Shown in pieces: positions 36,189 through 44,394 of a stretch of DNA of 64,000 bases; the stretch's first letter is position 1; every line of letters begins with the position of its first letter. The DNA is from Nostocoides sp. GTDB lineage: Bacteria > Actinomycetota > Actinomycetes > Actinomycetales > Dermatophilaceae. The DNA lies in contig JADJEA010000011.1 of NCBI GenBank assembly GCA_016702415.1, positions 62,001 through 126,000 on the forward strand, in the 5' to 3' direction. The position numbers and the translations under genes were made by a program. Under the pieces are notes generated by a model. It was not told the origin of the DNA, did no database searches, and saw nothing but the letters and a program-made list of their open reading frames with translations.

Positions 36189-37000
36189 GCGCGGACGACG
36201 GGTCGGTGGACGGCGTCGTCCAGCCGGGGAAGACCACGGCGAAACTCGCCCTGGAGGACCCCGGACTGGTGGCGGCAGCGGAGGCCGAAACGGGCCCGCG
36301 GCCCCACGCGCCATACGACCGATCGGGGACCGGTGGGCGCCTGAACTGGCTGCGCGCCGGGGTCCTCGGTGCGAACGACGGGATCGTCTCCACAGCCGGC
36401 CTCGTCATCGGAGTCGCCGCGGCCACAACGAGCCGCTCCGCGGTGTTCACGGCCGGCCTCGCCGGTCTGGCCGCGGGCGCGATGAGCATGGCCGTCGGGG
36501 AGTACGTCTCGGTCAGCACCCAACGCGACACCGAGCGGGCGCTGCTGGACCTGGAGCGCCAGGCCCTCGACAAGATCCCGCACACCGAGTTGCTGGAGCT
36601 TGCCGAGCTCTACCAGGCCAAGGGGCTCGAGCCCGCCCTGGCCCTCGAAGTCGCCCGTTCGCTCACGCGGCACAATGCGCTGGCCGCGCATGCCGAGGCG
36701 GAGTTGGGCATCGACCCCGACGGTTTGACCAACCCGTGGGCAGCGGCGGGCGCGTCCTTCCTCTCCTTCACCATCGGTGCGCTCCTGCCGCTGATCGCGG
36801 TCCTTAACCCGTCGGTCGGTTGGCGCATCCCCGGCACGGTCCTGGTCGTCCTCGTGGCGCTGGCCCTGACCGGCTGGATCAGCGCACGACTGGGGCAGGC
36901 CCCCGTCGCCCGGGCCGTGGGCCGCGTCGTGGCCGGTGGCCTGGTAGCCATGGCGGTGACCTTCGCGATCGGCCGGTTGTTCGGCACGGCGGTGAATTGA
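36185..37000 (+). CDS. VIT1/CCC1-family iron/manganese transporter
   Basis: A 271-residue membrane protein. Helix 1 holds the family signature LGANDGIVSTAGLVIGVA, followed by AGAMSMAVGEYVSVSTQRDTE in helix 2 and a long acidic cytosolic segment (ALLDLERQALD, LELAELYQAKG) that binds metal in plant VIT1. Three more helices follow. GTG 36185 overlaps the preceding stop by 4 bp. It is likely to move Fe2+ or Mn2+ out of the cytosol. Confidence 0.92.
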   Translation: MSADDGSVDGVVQPGKTTAKLALEDPGLVAAAEAETGPRPHAPYDRSGTGGRLNWLRAGVLGANDGIVSTAGLVIGVAAATTSRSAVFTAGLAGLAAGAMSMAVGEYVSVSTQRDTERALLDLERQALDKIPHTELLELAELYQAKGLEPALALEVARSLTRHNALAAHAEAELGIDPDGLTNPWAAAGASFLSFTIGALLPLIAVLNPSVGWRIPGTVLVVLVALALTGWISARLGQAPVARAVGRVVAGGLVAMAVTFAIGRLFGTAVN

Positions 37001-37021
37001 CGGCGCTGGGCTGACGGCGGT

Positions 37022-37081
37022 GGGGTGAGGGCGCCTGGGGTGCGGGAGCCTGGAGTGACGGAGCCTGAGGTGAGGGCGCGC
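37022..37081 (+). repeat. 15-bp tandem repeat, four degenerate units
   Basis: Four adjoining 15-mers (GGGGTGAGGGCGCCT, GGGGTGCGGGAGCCT, GGAGTGACGGAGCCT, GAGGTGAGGGCGCGC) fill the gap between the convergent VIT-family and malQ genes. A weaker fifth unit may precede them at 37007-37021. They do not form an obvious hairpin. Confidence 0.75.
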
Positions 37082-37085
37082 AGAC

Positions 37086-39203
37086 TCAGCGCAGCCAGCG
37101 GGCGATCCGGCGCGGGGCGGGTGAACGGGTCAGCTGCTCCAGGGTGACGAGGGAGCCGTCCGGCCCCGAGAGGGGGAGGCACCAGTTCGGGTACTCCTTA
37201 TCCGTCCCGGGCTGATTGATCGCGCGCCGGTCGCCGACGAGATCGGGAACGGAGACGCCGAGCAACCGGGCTGGCGACAACGCGAGATAGCGATGCATCG
37301 ACTCGACGAACTCCGCGACGTCCCCGGGGTCTGCCGGCAGTCCGTGGGCGGCGAGGGCACCGGCGATCTTGGCGATCGCCATACGCTCCGACTCCCGCTC
37401 CACCTCCACCGGCCTGGTCAGCAGGCCGAGCTGCTCGCGCAGGGCGACGTGGGCGAGCTCGAGATAGCCAGCAGTCGGCGGGAGGTCGTGCGTGGTGACA
37501 CTGGCCAGGCACAGCTCGCGATAGTCCTGTGGCGGCAAGGGGGAGTCGTCGCGCCATTCGAACCAGAGGATCGAGGTGCCGAGGATGCCGCGCTCCCGCA
37601 TGAAGTCGCGGGCGAAGGGCTGCACCACTCCGAGGTCTTCGCCGATGACCACCGCGCCGGCTCGGTGAGCCTCCAAGCAGAGGATGCCGATCAGGGCCTC
37701 GTGGTCGTAGGTGACATAGGTGCCCTCGCGCGCGGTGCCGCCGTCCGGAACCCACCAGAGCCGGAACAGGCCGATGATGTGGTCGACCCGGATGCCGCCG
37801 GAGTCGCGCAGGACCGTGCGCAGCATGTCGCGGTATGGCGCGTAGCCGAGTTCGGCGAGCCGGTCGGGCCGCCACGGGGGCTGGCTCCAGTTCTGGCCGA
37901 GTTGGTTGAACTGATCCGGCGGAGCCCCGACGCTGATCCCGCGAGCCAGGGCATCGGCCAGGCCCCACGCGTCGGCACCTTCGGGGTGGACGCCGACCGC
38001 GAGGTCGTGAATGATCCCGACGCTCATGCCGGCCTCGCGCGCCAGCCGCTGGGTCGCGGCGAGTTGCTCCTCGACGACCCACTGGAGCCACCGATAGAAA
38101 TCGATGTCGTCGGCGTGTTCCTCGCGGAAGTCGGCGACGGCGGGGGAGTCGGGCCGGTGCAGGGGCTCGGGCCAGGCACTCCAGGGCTGACCGTGGACAT
38201 CGGCCAGGGCGCACCAGGTCGCGAAGTCGACAAGTCCCTGGCCTTCGCGCTCGCAGAATCCCTCGAAGGCGCGCTGCCGGCGGGCACTTCGCGCAGTGGC
38301 GAAGACGATGCGCAGGGCTTGCCTCTTGACGGCCCACGCGGCATCGCGATCGATCCGATCGGCGCCATTGAGCGTCTGCGCCCGCGTTGCCAGGGCGGCG
38401 ATGTCGGCGCGGGCCGCAGCCGGGAGATAGGCCACCTCGGGGATGTCCTCGACCCGGACATAGAGCGGGTTGACGAAGCGGCGCGTCGTCGGCAGATAGG
38501 GCGAGGCCTCCATCGGCGCGGTCGTTTGCGCGGCGTGGAGGGGGTTGACCAGGACCCAGTCGGCACCGAGGTCGGCGGCACCCCAGGTCGCCAGGTCGGC
38601 GAGGTCGGCCAGGTCGCCGACGCCATAGGAATTGGCCGAGCGCAACTGGTAGACCTGGGTCATCAGTCCCCACGCCCGGCGGTGGGCCACGGCCGGGGGC
38701 AGTTCGAGCCGCTGCGGAGTGACAACGAGGGTGGCCGTGGTGGTGTGTTCCTGACCCGGGGCACCGACGATCGCGCGGAGGCTGTGCCAGCCCAACGGGA
38801 GGTTCGGGGGCAGTTCAAAGGTCGCTTCCCCCGTCTCGACTCCGTCGACGATCCGCGGGGGGACCCAGTTGTCCACCTGCCGCGCGGCGACGACCTCGCC
38901 GTCCTCGAGGACGATCTCGAGCCGAACCTCCTGCCCGTGCGGGACGTGCACCGGCATCCACGGCGTCCATGACTCCCGGGCCACGACGCAGGGCGGCAGC
39001 GTCCGCCGCCACGAGCGGAGCCACAGGTCGGAGCAGGCCTGCGCGGTGGCCTGCGGGGTCGAGACATCGACCCCGAGCGCGGTCAAGACAGCGCCGATCG
39101 TCTCCGCCGACACGGTCGTATGCTGCCCCTGCCAGTCCCAGTACTCCGTCGCCACCCCGTAGGCGGTGGCCAGGGCGGCGAGGTCGGCGGACGGGACGGT
39201 CAT
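37086..39203 (-). CDS. malQ: 4-alpha-glucanotransferase (amylomaltase, GH77)
   Basis: A 705-residue cytosolic enzyme transferring alpha-1,4-glucan segments between maltodextrins or glycogen. The N-terminal ~170 residues are the beta-sandwich extension of long actinobacterial MalQ. The GH77 barrel shows the nucleophile region GGIRVDHIIGLFRLWWVPDG, the acid/base VIGEDLGVV and the third carboxylate SVTTHDLPPTAGYL. ATG 39203 (MTVPSADLAALATAYG) has CAGGAG upstream. The long open frame before it is Arg/Gly-rich and overlaps a plus-strand ORF, so it was rejected. It is monocistronic. Confidence 0.96.
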   Translation of the reverse strand: MTVPSADLAALATAYGVATEYWDWQGQHTTVSAETIGAVLTALGVDVSTPQATAQACSDLWLRSWRRTLPPCVVARESWTPWMPVHVPHGQEVRLEIVLEDGEVVAARQVDNWVPPRIVDGVETGEATFELPPNLPLGWHSLRAIVGAPGQEHTTTATLVVTPQRLELPPAVAHRRAWGLMTQVYQLRSANSYGVGDLADLADLATWGAADLGADWVLVNPLHAAQTTAPMEASPYLPTTRRFVNPLYVRVEDIPEVAYLPAAARADIAALATRAQTLNGADRIDRDAAWAVKRQALRIVFATARSARRQRAFEGFCEREGQGLVDFATWCALADVHGQPWSAWPEPLHRPDSPAVADFREEHADDIDFYRWLQWVVEEQLAATQRLAREAGMSVGIIHDLAVGVHPEGADAWGLADALARGISVGAPPDQFNQLGQNWSQPPWRPDRLAELGYAPYRDMLRTVLRDSGGIRVDHIIGLFRLWWVPDGGTAREGTYVTYDHEALIGILCLEAHRAGAVVIGEDLGVVQPFARDFMRERGILGTSILWFEWRDDSPLPPQDYRELCLASVTTHDLPPTAGYLELAHVALREQLGLLTRPVEVERESERMAIAKIAGALAAHGLPADPGDVAEFVESMHRYLALSPARLLGVSVPDLVGDRRAINQPGTDKEYPNWCLPLSGPDGSLVTLEQLTRSPAPRRIARWLR

Positions 39204-39272
39204 CGGGCTCGACTCCTGAATTGCGGCAGCGCGGGAAACGGGGCGCCCCAGTCTGTCACTACGGTGAGCGCT

Positions 39273-39908
39273 ATGACGAACCTCACCCCGGGGCCGACAG
39301 CCGGGGCGCAGCGAGCCCGGTCCCTCGTCACGGGGGCAGGTTACGACCCGATGCCGTGGGACGTGGAGGAGGTGCGGAGGAGGGCGGCGGCATACGGACC
39401 GGTGGCGGTGGTCGATCTGGCGGTCGATCTGGCGGCGGTCGATCTGGCGGTGGTCGATCTGGGGGAGGGCACCGCGGACCTCGGCGGTCTCTTCGACGCG
39501 GTCCGGGCCGGACACGCCGTCGTCCTGACTGGACCCGGTCCGGACGACGCGGGGGAGATCCAGCGCATACTCGGTGCAGGGCGCGGCCGGGGCGCGTCCC
39601 TGGAGGAGGTCTGCCGGCAGGCCAGGGAGGCCGGGCTGGACGTGCGTGACTGCGCGCAGTGGCGCACGGCATACCGCTTCGTCGACGCGGAGGCCGCCGC
39701 CGCGCTGGTCCAGGCGTCGTGGTGGTTGCGGCCGGAGATGGTCGACGAGGGGGATCAGGTCGTGGGGGATCAGGTCGTGGGGGATCAGGTCGTGACTGCC
39801 ACCCGCGCCCTCGAGAGCGCGGCCGGCACGGGTCCCCTGGTCGCAACCGCCTCCCGGTGGTATGCCGTCCTCTCCCGTCCCGCCGCCGACGGCCAGCTCC
39901 CGGAATAA
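39273..39908 (+). CDS. Hypothetical protein with internal tandem repeats, upstream of sigR
   Basis: A 211-codon frame diverging from malQ. I recognise no family. The middle has VDL repeats (VVDLAVDLAAVDLAVVDL) and the later part GDQVVGDQVVGDQVV, each encoded by tandem DNA repeats. Regions between (AVRAGHAVVLTGPGPDDAG, EAAAALVQASWWLRPEMV) look like ordinary globular sequence, perhaps a Rossmann-like protein. It carries three CGGCATAC/GTATGCC motifs in frame. Its stop lies inside the sigR promoter. Confidence 0.55.
   Translation: MTNLTPGPTAGAQRARSLVTGAGYDPMPWDVEEVRRRAAAYGPVAVVDLAVDLAAVDLAVVDLGEGTADLGGLFDAVRAGHAVVLTGPGPDDAGEIQRILGAGRGRGASLEEVCRQAREAGLDVRDCAQWRTAYRFVDAEAAAALVQASWWLRPEMVDEGDQVVGDQVVGDQVVTATRALESAAGTGPLVATASRWYAVLSRPAADGQLPE
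39749..39793 (+). repeat. Three perfect 15-bp tandem repeats
   Basis: Three consecutive copies of GGGGGATCAGGTCGT encode GDQVV three times within the hypothetical ORF upstream of sigR. A second tandem series of ~12-15-bp GTCGATCTGGCGG-like units lies at about 39412-39460 in the same ORF. Unit lengths are multiples of three or nearly so, so copy changes may keep the frame. Confidence 0.8.
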
Positions 39909-39928
39909 GCCCGCCGCCGCCCGGGTTT
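39903..39928 (+). promoter_or_regulatory. SigR-type promoter of sigR-rsrA
   Basis: GGAAT (39903-39907), 18 bases, then GTT (39926-39928) matches the GGAAT-N18-GTT consensus of SigR/SigH-dependent promoters. It lies about 100 bp before the sigR start and overlaps the stop of the upstream ORF. It predicts autoregulation under thiol-oxidative stress. Confidence 0.75.
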
Positions 39929-40025
39929 CGTCCATATCTCGCCCGCCCTCGGGAAAGGGAGCCCTCACTCCGTGCTGGTCCTGCAACGCCCCGGTGCGCT
40001 GTCCCCCGCGTTAGGGTGGTCGGCG

Positions 40026-40682
40026 ATGCCCACACCACCGACCGACGACCTCGTCGTCCCCGACGTTCCCGACACCGCGGCATACGACACCGCCGATGTG
40101 GCGACCGAGACCGCGAGCGAGCGCCGCGAGCGCTTCGAGGCGCTCGCCCTGCCCCTGATCGACCAGCTCTACTCTGCTGCCCTGCGGACGACGCGCAATC
40201 CGGCGGATGCGGAGGACCTGGTCCAGGAGACCTACGCCAAGGCGTATGCCGCGTTCCACCAGTTCCGGCCCGGCACCAACCTCAAGGCGTGGATGTATCG
40301 CATCCTCACCAACACCTATATCAACAGCTACCGCAAGCGGCAGCGTGAGCCACTGCAGTCCGATGCCGCCGAGATCGAGGACTACCAACTCGCCGCCGCC
40401 GAGTCGCACACCTCCCGCGGCCTGCGCAGCGCGGAGGTCGAGGCCCTCGACCACCTCCCCGACTCCGAGGTCAAGCGGGCGTTGCAGCATCTGCCGGAGG
40501 AGTTCCGGCTCGCGGTCTATTTCGCCGATGTCGAAGGCTTCGCCTACAAGGAGATCGCGGAGATCATGGGGACGCCGATCGGCACCGTCATGTCGCGTCT
40601 CCACCGGGGCCGCCGCCAACTGCGCGAGCTGCTGTCGACGTATGCCGCCGAGCGCGGCTTCGCGGTGGAGGAGGGGAAGTGA
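40026..40682 (+). CDS. sigR: ECF RNA polymerase sigma factor SigR/SigH
   Basis: A 218-residue group ECF12-like sigma factor controlling the thiol-oxidative (disulfide) stress response. Region 2 has YSAALRTTRNPADAEDLVQETYAKAYAAF and LKAWMYRILTNTYIN; region 4 has LPEEFRLAVYFADVEGFAYK and IGTVMSRLHRGRRQL. ATG 40026 is used; the frame extends 18 codons upstream to GTG 39972. Its stop overlaps the anti-sigma gene (GTGA), the standard sigR-rsrA arrangement, and a SigR-type promoter precedes it. Confidence 0.94.
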   Translation: MPTPPTDDLVVPDVPDTAAYDTADVATETASERRERFEALALPLIDQLYSAALRTTRNPADAEDLVQETYAKAYAAFHQFRPGTNLKAWMYRILTNTYINSYRKRQREPLQSDAAEIEDYQLAAAESHTSRGLRSAEVEALDHLPDSEVKRALQHLPEEFRLAVYFADVEGFAYKEIAEIMGTPIGTVMSRLHRGRRQLRELLSTYAAERGFAVEEGK

Positions 40683-40942
40683 GCGGCGACGTCAGCGAGG
40701 CCGACTGCTCCGAAGCCCTCCACCGGGTCTTCGAATACCTGGACGGCGAGATGGCTACCGAGGACCACGACAAGATCGCGGCGCACCTCGCGCATTGCGT
40801 CGAGTGCTTGCGTCAATACGACATGGACACGATGGTCAAGGCCCTGGTCAAGCGCTCGTGCCAACCCGAGCCGGCTCCGGCCAGGTTGCGCATGATGGTG
40901 GTCCAGTCGATCACCTCGGTCGAGATCCGCTACCAGGACTGA
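40679..40942 (+). CDS. rsrA: Redox-sensing zinc anti-sigma factor RsrA
   Basis: An 87-residue cytosolic protein. Cys10, His36, Cys40 and Cys43 form the ZAS motif (HxxxCxxC: HLAHCVEC) with the extra N-terminal Cys, matching the zinc ligands of Streptomyces RsrA. Cys61 lies near the C-terminus. When reduced it binds the adjacent sigma factor; disulfide formation expels zinc and releases it. The start overlaps sigR by 4 bp, keeping stoichiometry. Confidence 0.93.
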   Translation: MSGDVSEADCSEALHRVFEYLDGEMATEDHDKIAAHLAHCVECLRQYDMDTMVKALVKRSCQPEPAPARLRMMVVQSITSVEIRYQD

Positions 40943-41055
40943 CCCCCAGCCCCTGTTGAGCCCGGCCCCCGTCGGAGCCGGCCGGGCGCGCCATCCGTTC
41001 GCCATCCGCTCGCCCGAGGTGCGGCAACCACGGGGGGAGGGATCGGCATACGACA

Positions 41056-41089
41056 AGAGCCCCCGGCCGGTCACGGCGGCGGGGGCTCT
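41056..41089. terminator. Bidirectional terminator between rsrA and the bL37 gene
   Basis: A perfect 10-bp stem AGAGCCCCCG / CGGGGGCTCT with a 14-base loop that can pair further (GCCG/CGGC). It lies 15 bp beyond the bL37 stop and about 115 bp beyond rsrA. A CGGCATAC motif (41044-41051) sits just before it. Confidence 0.8.
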
Positions 41090-41103
41090 GCCAATCGCGG
41101 GTT

Positions 41104-41178
41104 TCAGGCGTTGGGCTTGCGCCCGTGGTTGGCGCCCTTCTTCTTGCGGTCGCGACGCTTGCGGGCACGCTTGCTCAT
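41104..41178 (-). CDS. Large ribosomal subunit protein bL37
   Basis: A 24-residue, extremely basic peptide beginning MSKRARKRRDRKKKGANHG and ending RKPNA, matching the actinobacterial bL37 seen in mycobacterial ribosome structures. AAGGAG lies five bases before ATG 41178 and only two before ATG 41181, so the shorter start was chosen. It is convergent with rsrA, from which a terminator hairpin separates it. Genes this small are often left unannotated. Confidence 0.92.
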   Translation of the reverse strand: MSKRARKRRDRKKKGANHGRKPNA

Positions 41179-41392
41179 CATGGCTCCTTGCCGATCAGGG
41201 GAGGCGGCGCCGCCACGGGGGCGCGCCGACAGGTCAACGCCGAGCAGTCTCCCACACCCTTCCCGGGTACCCGAATCCGCGGCAACAGCGCTGCGTCATC
41301 GGGTGGGCGGGGATTTCCCCCAGGGCAGCGTGCGTGGGAGGATTCGGCCAGGGCAATATGCCCGGCTCCGGGCGCTCCAGAAGGACAAGATA

Positions 41393-41578
41393 ATGAAGCG
41401 GTTCCTCGCCACCAGTGTCGGAGTTCTCGTTCCCGTGGTTCTGATCGCCGGCCCCGCCGCGGCGGGGGGCAATGGCGACGGCGGCCAGACGACGGGCACC
41501 CAGAACAGCCAGGGCGCCAATCAGTCGCTGCAACATATCCGCGGCGACAGCTGGGACTGGACCGTCCAAGGCCGCTGA
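41393..41578 (+). CDS. Small secreted peptide of unknown function
   Basis: A 61-residue protein with a clear signal peptide (MKRFLATSVGVLVPVVLIAG, probable cleavage after PAAA at residue 24), leaving a ~37-residue polar mature peptide rich in Gly, Gln, Asn and Trp (SLQHIRGDSWDWTVQGR end). There is no Cys and no sortase motif. AAGGAC precedes ATG 41393. It lies 11 bp before an HD-domain gene and may share its transcript. I recognise no family. Confidence 0.65.
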   Translation: MKRFLATSVGVLVPVVLIAGPAAAGGNGDGGQTTGTQNSQGANQSLQHIRGDSWDWTVQGR

Positions 41579-41589
41579 CCGGCGGGTCG

Positions 41590-42649
41590 GTGAGCGCGCC
41601 AGCCCCCGCCCCCGCGGCACGCAGCCCCCTGGACCCCCGGTGGGCGCGCCGCACCGACGTGTTCATCGCGGTGGTCACTGGGACCGGCCGCGGGGACGGC
41701 CGTCGCATTTGCCGGGAGCATCATCGGGTTCAGTCGGCTGCCGCGCCGCCGCCTCGTTTTCAACACGGCGATGCGGACGGCAATGAGCGCCGCCGGCGGG
41801 TTCACCTTCGCCGGGTGTGTCCACGCATTCGGCGGTGCGGGCAGCGCCGACAGCCGGCTCGGGCTGGTCACCTTCGCGCTCGTGGCCGCGGACGTCGTCC
41901 AGTGCCTCGCCAATGCCGCCCTGGTCGGCGGGGTTGTCGCGATCTCCCAACGGGTCCAGTGGCGCGGGCAGGTCGCGGCCCTGCTGACCTCGTCCGGGCT
42001 GGGGTATATCGCCCAAGGCGGGGTCGCCCTCCTCCTCTACGTGCTCTGGGTCCCGGCCGGTCTCGGTCTCGTGGGTGGCCTCGTCTTCACGGCGCCGTCG
42101 TTGTGGGCCTCGCGCTGGTCGCTCGCGCAATACGGTCGCCAGGCGCGTGCCCGCGAGGGCACGCTGGCGGCCTTGGTGACGGCCATCGAGGTGCGCTCGC
42201 CGTCGGCGGCACGGCATACCGCCGCGGTGGCGAACCTGTGCGGTCAACTCGCCGAGGAACTCGCCCTCCCCGCCGACGAGGTCGACATGGTCAAGACGGC
42301 GGGGACCCTTCACGATCTCGACGTGCTCACGGTCGATCAGGGGAGGCACGGGCACGGTCACGGGACGGGACTGGCACCGACCCGGGCCATGGGGGAAGTC
42401 ACCTTCCTGGCCGTGGCTCGCCCGGCGCTGGAGTTTCAACGCGTCCCCTTCGCCGACGGCACGCTGCCGAAATCGGCCGCCATCCTCGCCGTGGCCGACG
42501 GCTACATCCTGGCCCGGGACGGAGACGGCACCCAGGAGGCGCTGGGGGAGCGGGCGGGGTTCGCCGCCGTCCGACGCGAGTCCGGCACCCGCTACGACCC
42601 GAGTGTCGTCGACGCCTTGGGGCGACTGCTGCGGCGGGCCCGCCCATGA
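41590..42649 (+). pseudogene. Membrane HD-domain (HD-GYP-like) protein, frameshifted near its N-terminus
   Basis: The N-terminal part reads VSAPAPAPAARSPLDPRW to RTDVFIAVVT in one frame from GTG 41590. At the GGG run near 41680-41682 the frame shifts by one base, and the sequence continues GPAAGTAVAFAGSIIGF into a long second frame. That frame has about five membrane helices and a degenerate HD domain (ARHTAAVAN, GTLHDLDVL, VADGYILARDG). A single inserted base would explain this; a protein from ATG 41771 alone would lack helix 1. Its stop overlaps the next HD gene (ATGA). It is probably a phosphohydrolase or signalling protein. It may be intact if the base is a sequencing error. Confidence 0.7.
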
Positions 42650-43941
42650 TGACCGCGCGGTTGCGACCCGTCGTCGTCGGCGCTGCCTGCGCGCTCACCG
42701 TCGTTGCGTGGGTGCTGTGGTGGCGCAACGGATCCCGAATCGTCGTCGAGGACACGACCTATCTGCTGCTCGCCTTCACCGCCGTGACGGTGGGGGAGGT
42801 ATGGCGCACCTCGCTCAGCACGCGCCCCGTCGCCCCTCTGAGCACCGCGGCGGCCATCGGGCTCGCCCTGGCGCCGATCGGCGCCGACCAACGACCCCTC
42901 CGGGCGGCTCAGGTCCTCGTCGTCGTCGCGGCCGCCATGGCCCTCGGCACGATCTTCCGCACCGTCACCGGTCTCGATGTCGGCGTCGTCGACACCGCGG
43001 CGCGGCTCGTCGGGGTCGGTGTCACGATCGCGCTCACCCGGGTCCTCACCGTCGGTGGGCTGCCCCTTCTGACGTGGTGGCAAGCGCCCGGGACGCCCCG
43101 CTGGTTGGGGGCGCTTGCGCTCGTCGGTGCCGCAGCCGTGGGGGTCTTCGTCGAACTGGCGGCGTGGACGGCGACCTCCTGGGATCGGCGCATCCCCATC
43201 CGCCGGCTGGTCGAGGAGGACGTCCTCCAAGCGGGGGGACTCGGCTCGGCGATGACGCACGCCGGCCCGCTCGTCGCTCTGGCGACCCCTGTCGCCGGGC
43301 CGGCCGCCCTCCCGATCGTGTTGTTTCCCCTGGCCGTCTCGATGATCGCCCTTCGGCGGAAGGCGGCGACGGAGGCGACCTATCGCGAGACGGTCATCGC
43401 CCTGTCACGGCTGACCGACGACACCGGCCACACCTGTCCCGGTCATGCTCGCCGGGTGGCCGACCTGGCGATGACCATTGCCCGCGTCCTCGAACAACCG
43501 GAACGCGACGTCGCGCGCCTCGAAGAGGCGGCCCTCCTCCATGACGTCGGCCAGGTGACCCTCCCGATCCCCATCCCGGGCGGCGCGACCGTCCTGGTCG
43601 ATCCCGACAGCCAGCGCCGGATCGCCGCCGACAGCGTCCGCATCCTCCACCAGGCGGGTGTGTCCGAGCCGGTCGGGCGCACGATCGAGGCCAGCGTGCA
43701 GCCATTTCGCGTCATGCGCGAACTCGGGGAGACCATCCCCCTCGCGGCGCGCATCCTCAAGGTCGCCAATGCGTATGACGACCTCACCGGTGGCGCCACC
43801 GCGTCGGGTCGCCGGGCCGACGCCCTCGAGCGGATCAACCTCGGACTCGGTTATGAGTACGACCCTGTGTGCGTCGGTGCCCTCGCGGAGGCAACGAAAA
43901 CGCCCCCCACCAGCGGCGGGGGGCGCCTCGGCGACCGCTGA
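42646..43941 (+). CDS. Membrane HD-domain phosphohydrolase-like protein
   Basis: A 431-residue protein with about six N-terminal helices (residues 10-240) and a cytosolic HD domain: HTCPGHARRVADLAM, LEEAALLHDVGQVTLP and ILKVANAYDDLTGG, resembling HD-GYP proteins but without the full GYP signature. It could hydrolyse a cyclic dinucleotide or another phosphoester; no activity can be assigned. ATG 42646 overlaps the preceding stop by 4 bp, and the two HD genes look like diverged partners. Its last codons contain the sodN terminator. Confidence 0.85.
   Translation: MMTARLRPVVVGAACALTVVAWVLWWRNGSRIVVEDTTYLLLAFTAVTVGEVWRTSLSTRPVAPLSTAAAIGLALAPIGADQRPLRAAQVLVVVAAAMALGTIFRTVTGLDVGVVDTAARLVGVGVTIALTRVLTVGGLPLLTWWQAPGTPRWLGALALVGAAAVGVFVELAAWTATSWDRRIPIRRLVEEDVLQAGGLGSAMTHAGPLVALATPVAGPAALPIVLFPLAVSMIALRRKAATEATYRETVIALSRLTDDTGHTCPGHARRVADLAMTIARVLEQPERDVARLEEAALLHDVGQVTLPIPIPGGATVLVDPDSQRRIAADSVRILHQAGVSEPVGRTIEASVQPFRVMRELGETIPLAARILKVANAYDDLTGGATASGRRADALERINLGLGYEYDPVCVGALAEATKTPPTSGGGRLGDR
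43901..43925 (-). terminator. Rho-independent terminator of sodN
   Basis: CGCCCCCC (43901-43908) and GGGGGGCG (43918-43925) form an 8-bp GC stem. Read on the minus strand it is followed by TTTT, about 22 bp after the sodN stop. It is embedded in the 3' end of the plus-strand HD gene, which encodes PPTSGGGR there. Confidence 0.8.
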
Positions 43942-43946
43942 CGTCG

Positions 43947-44342
43947 TCAGGCCTTCTTGGTCTCCTTGAAGATTGCGTCGATCTCGTCGATCTTCGCCAG
44001 GAGGTCGTCGGCCTTTGCCTCATCGAACGAGCCCTTGGTGCCGGCCGTGCCGGCGAGCTTGGTCGCGTCGTTGATCAGGGTGTGCAGCGTCGGGTACTTC
44101 TCGAAGTGCGGCGCCTTGAAGTAGTCCGTCCAAAGGATCCAGAGGTGCTCCTTGACCAACTGGGAGCGCTGCTCCTTGATCAGGGCGGCCCGGGTGCGGA
44201 AGTCGGGGTCGTCGTTGTCGGCCACCTTCTTGCAGATGGCCTTGATCGACTCGGCCTCGATGCGGGCCTGGGCCGGGTCGTAAACACCGCACGGCAGGTC
44301 GCAGTGGGCGCTGACCGTGCGGACGAGCAGACGTCGGAACAT
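43947..44342 (-). CDS. sodN: Nickel-containing superoxide dismutase
   Basis: A 131-residue proprotein; the hexameric enzyme dismutates superoxide in the cytosol. A 12-residue leader (MFRRLLVRTVSA) precedes the nickel hook HCDLPCGVYDPAQ. After cleavage His13 becomes the N-terminus and binds Ni together with Cys14 and Cys18. The rest is the four-helix domain (KEHLWILWTDYFKAPH). ATG 44342 has AAAGGA five bases upstream; a longer frame is Arg-rich noise. The maturation protease gene lies 52 bp upstream. Confidence 0.97.
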   Translation of the reverse strand: MFRRLLVRTVSAHCDLPCGVYDPAQARIEAESIKAICKKVADNDDPDFRTRAALIKEQRSQLVKEHLWILWTDYFKAPHFEKYPTLHTLINDATKLAGTAGTKGSFDEAKADDLLAKIDEIDAIFKETKKA

Positions 44343-44394
44343 GTCAATCCTTTCTCGGGGGCGTCCTGACCCTCGTGGGGGTCTCGCGTCCAAC

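Noticed and set aside
39204..39986. A 261-codon N-terminal extension of malQ with HDLIP repeats
   Set aside because: The GH77 N-domain starts at ATG 39203; the extension is the antisense of the plus-strand repeat ORF, and the repeats are its tandem DNA seen from the other side.
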